Assembly: GCF_018332695.1 (NCBI RefSeq)
Contig: NZ_BOQN01000016.1
Span: 35,286 to 99,285, forward strand
Reading direction: 5' to 3'
Length of the DNA: 64,000 bases
Source of the DNA: Paractinoplanes toevensis
GTDB taxonomy: Bacteria > Actinomycetota > Actinomycetes > Mycobacteriales > Micromonosporaceae
Part shown: positions 53,838 to 64,000 of the stretch, one piece after another
How positions within the stretch are numbered: position 1 is the first letter of the stretch
How the letters are laid out: each line of letters opens with the position of its first letter
Program-made: the position numbers and the translations under genes
Notes under the pieces: model-generated
Databases searched by the model: none
Seen by the model: only the letters and a program-made list of their open reading frames with translations
What the model was told of the DNA's origin: nothing

Positions 53838-55031
53838 TCAGCGCGGGGCGGTTGCCGGCGGCGACATGGTTGCCGGGGTGGTGGTGAGGCGGCGCAGGGA
53901 GCGCACTACCGGGATGGTGGCCAGCAGGCCCAGCACCGGGATCAGGAAGGCTATGCGCAGGCCGATCGGCTCGGACAGTGCGCCCAGCAGGACCGCGCCG
54001 ACCAGGGCGCCGCCGTAGTTGAAGAGGTTCACCCGGGCGATCACCTCGTCGCTGTGGCCGGGGGCCGCCTCGCCGGCCGCGCTGAACGCCAGTGGGACCA
54101 GGACGCCGACGCCGATGCCGGTCAGGGCGAAACCGGCGATGGCCACCGGGATCGACGGCACGGCCACCACCGCGGCACAGCCGGCCGCGCAGATCAGCAG
54201 GCAGGCGGCGGCGGAGGGGATGCGGCCGATGCGGGGTACGACGTGGTCGCCGGCCAGCCGGGACAGCAGCACCGCGGCCTGGTAGGCGGCGTAGCCGAGG
54301 GGGACCACCGCGGCCGATGCCGACAGGGAGTCGTCCAGGTAGACCGAGCTCCACGTGCTGACCGCGGAGTCGGCAAGGAACGCGGTGAAGATGAACGCGC
54401 CGCACACCCACACCACGTGCCGGGTGCCGTCGTGCCGTTTGTCGCCGGCCAGGTCCGGCATCGCCGTACGCCCGGGTTCGAAGGAATTGAAGCCGCCGGC
54501 CACGACCAGCGCGGCGATCAGTGCGGCGGCACCGACCGCGAGGGCGGCGCCGCCGCCGGAGGCCGCGAAGCCGGACATCAGCAGGGCCGCGAGAATCGCG
54601 GCCGCCGTGTAGGCGGCGAACAGCCGGCTCATCACGCTGCGGCCGATCCGGGCCTGCACCAGAACACCCTGCATGCTCAGGCTGGCGTCGACGGCGCCGA
54701 GACCGACGCCGTACGCGATGAGGATCGCGGTGAACAGGGCGGTCGGCGTGTGGAAGGTGGTCAGGCCTAGCCCCAGGGCGACCGCGAGGAGGCCGCCGCC
54801 GAGCGCGAAGCGACTCCCCCACCGGGCCGCCACCTTGTCGGCGATGACCGAGCCGCCGGCCGCCGCCACGCACACCAGCAGCAGGATGATCGAGACGAAA
54901 CCGTCGTCGATGCCCTGCCGGTCCTTGAAGGCCGGCAGGGCCGTGACGACCGCCGCGTAACCGAAGCCTTGCGCGGCGTAACCGGCGCCGATCCACGTGG
55001 CGCGCCGTGCGGCTGATTTTTCGTGCGGCAT
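53838..55031 (-). CDS. MFS transporter
   Basis: A 397-residue protein with 12 predicted helices. The cytoplasmic loop 2-3 motif A is weak (DKVAARWGSRFALGGG), and helix 5-type GYGVGLGAVDASLSM-like sequence follows. It resembles YbjJ/FucP-like sugar or drug MFS members. The start at ATG 55031 is followed by a charged leader (PHEKSAARRAT). It lies 45 bp after the CotH gene on the same strand and may be read from its operon. The substrate is unknown. Confidence 0.88.
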   Translation of the reverse strand: MPHEKSAARRATWIGAGYAAQGFGYAAVVTALPAFKDRQGIDDGFVSIILLLVCVAAAGGSVIADKVAARWGSRFALGGGLLAVALGLGLTTFHTPTALFTAILIAYGVGLGAVDASLSMQGVLVQARIGRSVMSRLFAAYTAAAILAALLMSGFAASGGGAALAVGAAALIAALVVAGGFNSFEPGRTAMPDLAGDKRHDGTRHVVWVCGAFIFTAFLADSAVSTWSSVYLDDSLSASAAVVPLGYAAYQAAVLLSRLAGDHVVPRIGRIPSAAACLLICAAGCAAVVAVPSIPVAIAGFALTGIGVGVLVPLAFSAAGEAAPGHSDEVIARVNLFNYGGALVGAVLLGALSEPIGLRIAFLIPVLGLLATIPVVRSLRRLTTTPATMSPPATAPR

Positions 55032-55076
55032 CAGCGAATCATGTCGGGGCGGCCCGTTCTTGAAAAGACCTCACGT

Positions 55077-56978
55077 TCAAGTTGCCGTGCAGGACAGGGT
55101 CGGCGCGGCGTTCGTGCCGGCCCAGGTGCCGATGAAACCGAACGTGGTGCTGGCCGACGCGGCCAACGCTCCGTTGTAGGTCTCGTTACGGGCGGTCACC
55201 ACAGTACCGCTGGTGGACAGGACCGCGTTCCACCCTTGGCTGATCTTCTGGCCGTTGGCGAAGGTCAAGGTGACGGCCCAGGTCCGGGTGGCGGTCGAGC
55301 CGGCGGTCACCCGTACATCTGCTTGGAAGCCGCCGGCCCACTCGCTCACCTTGGAGTAGGTCGCCGAGCAGCCGGCGGAAGCCGGCGGCGGGGAGGTCGG
55401 CGGCGCGGAGGTGGGCGGCGTAGAGGTCGGCGGGGAGGACGAGGCCCACTGGGTGTCCAGCCAGGCCGCGCGCTGGGTCATCCAGTTGCGCATGACCTGC
55501 ACCTGCCCGGCCCAGGTGGGCGACGTGTCGGTGATGAACGGGCCGATCATCCGGGTCGGCAGGTTGGGCCAGCGCTGGAAATTGCGGGCGGCCGCGGCGG
55601 TCAGCGGCGCGGTGAGCGTGTCGACCCGGGAGTTGAGCGCGGCGGGAGCCAGCACGCCCTGGCGCAGCTCGGTCCAGCGGGCCTTGAGGTCGCGCTGGAA
55701 GGCCGGATCGGTGAGCAGGATCTGGAACCAGTCGTTGGCCTGCGGGCTGCGGGTCTGCTGGTACTGCCAGCCGCTGGTCTGCTCGTTGCCGAAGTAGCCA
55801 CCGGTGCCGAAGGTGAGGTCGTAGTCCCAGAGCGGGCCGGCGGTGATCAGCCCGTCGCGATCCTTGTAGAAGTACGTGCTGCGGAGATATGAATCCATCT
55901 CCCGGCTGAGCTCGTTCAGGATGATCAGGTCGATCCACGAGCGGGTGTCGATCCAGTTCCGATAGTTGGCGCCGAAGTCCGGTCTGTGCAACATGTCGTG
56001 GAACTGCTGCAGATAGGAAGTCAGCCAGGCCTTCTGCTCGGCATTCAGCGGCGACGGGTCCTTGACCTCCAGGTAGTTGAAACAGCTGGAGCCGGTGCAG
56101 GGGATGATCGGCTCCTCGGCGGCCAGCCACTCGAAGGCGAAGATGTACCCGCCGGTGATCTTCGGCAGCGTCGTGTCGGTCTCCTTGAGCTGCTTGAGGT
56201 CGAGCCGGTCCTTGCTGTTCTTGATGGTCTCCTCGAGCATGTAGACGCCCTGGTAGTCGGCGGACGCCACCGGCCCGGAGTCGGTGTTGAGGTAGAGCTC
56301 GACGAACCGGTGACGCGGCACCGACGAACCCATCTCGCGACCCAGATCAAAGACCAGAGCTTCGCGTACGAGGGACTTGTCGCTGAACGGCCCGCGCAGC
56401 ACCCAGTCCGAGTCGGCCGGCATGCCGAGCAGTTCGACGTCGGTGTCGTCGTCGGTGCTGTCCCGCAGTTCGAGCCGGTAGGGCGCCTTGTCGAAGGTGG
56501 CCGAGGACTGCCCGCGCAGGTGGATCCCGGCCCGGGTGGCGACGGCGGGCGTGCTGGACAGCCGGCCGTTGAGGACCATCGCGGCGGCGTCGACGTAGTC
56601 CCGGCCGGGCTTGCCCTTGCCGTAGTCGTCGATCAGCACCATCGGCAGGTCGTGCTGGGCGTCGAAGTTGCGGGCCACGTAGAGGCCGGTCGCGCCGGTG
56701 CCGGTGGCGGCTCCGTTCACGTACGCCTGGACCCGCAACTGGGTGGTGCCGGTGAGGGTGAGCGGCGCGGTGTATCGGGCGGACGTCGCGGCCGGCGCCT
56801 TGCCGTCGGTGGTGTAGCGGATCTCGGCGCCGCTGATCGCGGTGGCCAGGCCGACGCTCACCGAGCCCTGGAAGGTGCCGCTCGGGGTGGAGAAGGTGAT
56901 GTCGTCGGCCGCCATCGCGGCCGTCGGTACCGAGATCAAACCCACGATCAACAGGAGTACGGCTAGGAACTTACGCAT
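55077..56978 (-). CDS. Secreted CotH-like kinase with C-terminal CBM2
   Basis: A 633-residue exported protein with a signal peptide (1-23, AAMAA), a chitobiase/beta-sandwich domain (about 25-105, ISGAEIRYTTDGKAPA), and a CotH kinase domain (about 115-480). Kinase motifs are HLRGQSSATFDKAPYRLEL, DWVLRGPFSDKSLVREAL, ADYQGVYMLEETIK and LWDYDLTFG (metal DxD-like). A Pro/Thr/Ser linker and a CBM2 domain (from CSATYSKVSEWAGGFQADV) follow. CotH proteins phosphorylate spore-coat proteins in Bacillus. Its start overlaps the VTC gene end by 16 bp, so it is translationally coupled. Confidence 0.92.
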   Translation of the reverse strand: MRKFLAVLLLIVGLISVPTAAMAADDITFSTPSGTFQGSVSVGLATAISGAEIRYTTDGKAPAATSARYTAPLTLTGTTQLRVQAYVNGAATGTGATGLYVARNFDAQHDLPMVLIDDYGKGKPGRDYVDAAAMVLNGRLSSTPAVATRAGIHLRGQSSATFDKAPYRLELRDSTDDDTDVELLGMPADSDWVLRGPFSDKSLVREALVFDLGREMGSSVPRHRFVELYLNTDSGPVASADYQGVYMLEETIKNSKDRLDLKQLKETDTTLPKITGGYIFAFEWLAAEEPIIPCTGSSCFNYLEVKDPSPLNAEQKAWLTSYLQQFHDMLHRPDFGANYRNWIDTRSWIDLIILNELSREMDSYLRSTYFYKDRDGLITAGPLWDYDLTFGTGGYFGNEQTSGWQYQQTRSPQANDWFQILLTDPAFQRDLKARWTELRQGVLAPAALNSRVDTLTAPLTAAAARNFQRWPNLPTRMIGPFITDTSPTWAGQVQVMRNWMTQRAAWLDTQWASSSPPTSTPPTSAPPTSPPPASAGCSATYSKVSEWAGGFQADVRVTAGSTATRTWAVTLTFANGQKISQGWNAVLSTSGTVVTARNETYNGALAASASTTFGFIGTWAGTNAAPTLSCTAT

Positions 56979-57703
56979 GACACGCTCCCGGAGAAGTGCC
57001 GGCGCAGCACCCGTCGCCAGGGCGCGGCCGGCAGGTCGGTACGCAGGGCGGCCAACCCGGTGGCGTACTTGGAGATGGCGATCGGGCGGTGGCCGCGCTG
57101 CCACAGCCCGCGGTCGGCCGCGCAGGCCGCCGAGCCGGTCTTGGTCTCGACGATGGCCATGCCGGGCAGCCGCAGCTCCCGGTCACCGGCGGTCCAGTGC
57201 AGATCGGTGTCGACGGTGACCCGGCTGTCGTCCGGGAGCACCAGCGTGAACCGCAGATACGCGGTCCGCAGTGTGGGAGTGAGATCGTCCCGGACGCCGA
57301 GGCCGTGCCGGGCGAACACCTCGTCGATGAACGCCCGGCCGTCGTCGGGACTGCCGTGCGGCTCCCGGTACTTGACCGTGCTGCCCCGCGGGCCGGGCAC
57401 CTTGACCTCCAGCCAGATCGCGCCGGAATCGACGTACGTCCGCGTCCTGATCTTGAATCTGCGCCGGTGCCGATAGGCGGTGCGCAGATAGCTGGCCAGC
57501 TCGGGGGTGTCGAAGTAGAGCGATTCGTAGGTGAAGTGCCGAACCCCGTCGATCTCCAGCGCGCGAGCCTCGGGCAGATCGAGCATCCGATCGGCCGAGG
57601 CCTCGGTCATCAGGTATTTACGGTCGATCCGGGTGCGGAGGGCGGCGCGTTCCTCCAGCTCGGCGAGGCCGATCGCGGGGAGCCGCCACAGCGCCGGGTT
57701 CAC
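56963..57703 (-). CDS. VTC-domain polyphosphate polymerase-like protein
   Basis: A 246-residue triphosphate-tunnel protein. The basic/acidic tunnel residues are visible: RTRIDRKYLM, SLYFDTPELASY, YRHRRRFKIRTRTY, AIWLEVKVPG, VKYRE, and IVETKTGS near the end, followed by HRPIAISKYATG. It resembles the catalytic domain of yeast Vtc4, which makes polyphosphate from ATP. GTG 57703 overlaps the DUF4956 stop by 4 bp (57700-57703). It lacks membrane helices; the adjacent DUF4956 protein may anchor it. Confidence 0.9.
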   Translation of the reverse strand: MNPALWRLPAIGLAELEERAALRTRIDRKYLMTEASADRMLDLPEARALEIDGVRHFTYESLYFDTPELASYLRTAYRHRRRFKIRTRTYVDSGAIWLEVKVPGPRGSTVKYREPHGSPDDGRAFIDEVFARHGLGVRDDLTPTLRTAYLRFTLVLPDDSRVTVDTDLHWTAGDRELRLPGMAIVETKTGSAACAADRGLWQRGHRPIAISKYATGLAALRTDLPAAPWRRVLRRHFSGSVSCVSS

Positions 57704-58275
57704 CGGAGCACCCCGGCCAGAACCCGGCCCTCGGTGTAGCGCACGTCCACCACGGTCGAGTCGTTGATCAGGTCGACGCGTTGCAGCCGGGCCGAGTGCA
57801 CGGTGCCGCCGAGCAGGTCCTCCAGCCGCCGGACCAGCTCGCGCCGGTCGGTGAGGGCGGTGTCGAGCACCACGATCTGGTGCTCGAAGCGGCGCAGCAG
57901 CCGCGGATGGTCGACCACCGCCATGACGACGAGGATCAGGGCCATCAGCCCCACGTTGCGCCAGACCGAGGACGTCTCCAGGGCGCCGAGCAAACCCAGG
58001 GCCAGGGCCGAGAAGAAGTACGCGACCTCGTGCTGATCCAACTCGGTGGAGCGCAGCCGGATGATCGACAGCACTCCGAACAGGGCCAGGCCCACGCCCA
58101 GCCCGGCGGCCCCGGCCTTGCTGGACTGCAGCGCGTCGGCGACGGCGAGCACCCCGATGTTGACGCCGAAGTACGCGACGACCAGGTCGCGGCGGCGGTG
58201 CCGGGGCAGGTAGAGCCCGGCGACCAGGATCGTGACGGCCACCACCTCGACGCCGAGGAGGGCGATTTCGGGCAT
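57700..58275 (-). CDS. DUF4956 membrane protein
   Basis: A 191-residue protein with four or five hydrophobic helices (to about residue 120) and a soluble C-terminal domain (VDHPRLLRRFEHQIVVLDTA, then VDLINDSTVVDVRYTEG). DUF4956 shows the central GVGLALFGVLSIIRLRSTEL and EVAYFFSALALGLL. It opens the operon with VTC and CotH; GAGGTG lies upstream of ATG 58275. It likely forms a membrane complex with the VTC protein, to pass polyphosphate or anchor it. Confidence 0.92.
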   Translation of the reverse strand: MPEIALLGVEVVAVTILVAGLYLPRHRRRDLVVAYFGVNIGVLAVADALQSSKAGAAGLGVGLALFGVLSIIRLRSTELDQHEVAYFFSALALGLLGALETSSVWRNVGLMALILVVMAVVDHPRLLRRFEHQIVVLDTALTDRRELVRRLEDLLGGTVHSARLQRVDLINDSTVVDVRYTEGRVLAGVLR

Positions 58276-58304
58276 GCGGCACCTCGCAACTTACGGAAGG
58301 AGTC

Positions 58305-58426
58305 CGAAACTTGAATCGCAGGTTAAGAGCAGGTTTCGATAGATGTCAATGTCTGCGATTGCGGATGGCGCATCCCACCACGAAAGCGTCCTCGAACTGC
58401 CAGCTCGTAGGGCATCGAAACTTTCG
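58305..58426. promoter_or_regulatory. CGAAAC-type motifs upstream of the DUF4956 operon
   Basis: Three related motifs are seen: CGAAACTT at 58305-58312, GGTTTCGAT (complement ATCGAAACC) at about 58332-58340, and the palindrome CGAAA-C-TTTCG at 58416-58426. They lie in the 254-bp space between the DUF4956 operon and the large carboxylase. LacI-type operators near glycoside hydrolases in actinobacteria often look like this. Confidence 0.4.
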
Positions 58427-58529
58427 GAACTAGGTGGAAGTTACCGACACGTATCTGCCGGGACTTAAGCCTCGGGGAGGACGCCAGTAGGCTCCTGGCA
58501 AAGATTCTTGCGAGGCAGGGGCTCGACCG

Positions 58530-63974
<5,445 letters not shown>

Positions 63975-64000
63975 GCGCGCCGGCTCGGATCATCCCGCCA

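Overview
This is a GC-rich window with dense, mostly GC3-biased genes. It carries SigF-type sigma, HutC/FadR GntR regulators, many secreted carbohydrate- or protein-active enzymes with CBM2, discoidin and P-domains, CotH and an LPITG wall anchor. That combination points to a filamentous, soil-type actinobacterium, most likely of the Actinoplanes/Micromonosporaceae kind. The genus is inferred from gene content only.

Layout. 0-9 kb: the tail of a membrane-anchored protein, a LacI regulator, a CGNR regulator, then a tight minus-strand operon of ABC ATPase, ABC-2 permease, OmpR-type response regulator and HAMP histidine kinase with 4-bp overlaps at two junctions. A DinB-type enzyme, a siderophore-interacting protein and a PadR regulator follow. 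9-23 kb: SigF-like sigma factor, SHOCT protein, alpha/beta hydrolase, aldo/keto reductase, an LPITG surface protein with a duplicated ectodomain, a lipoprotein, a STAS protein, and several damaged genes (ZIP transporter, MerR, SoxR, MCP). 23-35 kb: a GGDEF-EAL protein, AraC regulator, DUF4253 protein, cytidine-deaminase-like enzyme, a 1091-residue HEAT-like protein, a PPP-type phosphatase, a DUF3500 protein, and gene fragments including pieces of an FAD monooxygenase and a carboxyltransferase.

35-53 kb: a tRNA-Val(GAC) 3' half with a perfect hairpin marks the border to a secretion and metabolism block. The block holds a GH87-like glucanase with three Ig-like and two discoidin modules, an AhpD-like protein, MaoC, an S15 peptidase, DUF1304, a FadR regulator divergent from leuA, a large FAD/Fe-S oxidoreductase, deoC divergent from a HutC regulator with two matching operators, and a secreted M4 metalloprotease with a P-domain. 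53-64 kb: an MFS exporter, then a translationally coupled DUF4956-VTC-CotH operon, and a single-chain biotin carboxylase-BCCP-carboxyltransferase of 1814 residues.

The clearest regulatory logic is at the divergent leuA/FadR and deoC/HutC pairs, where family-consensus operators lie between the genes. The clearest evolutionary signal is the concentration of truncated or frameshifted genes between about 8 and 34 kb. Some of these (ZIP, MCP) differ from an intact gene by one base and could be base-calling errors; others (SoxR, MerR, methyltransferase, monooxygenase, carboxyltransferase) are real fragments. No phage, transposase, CRISPR array or complete RNA gene was recognised.
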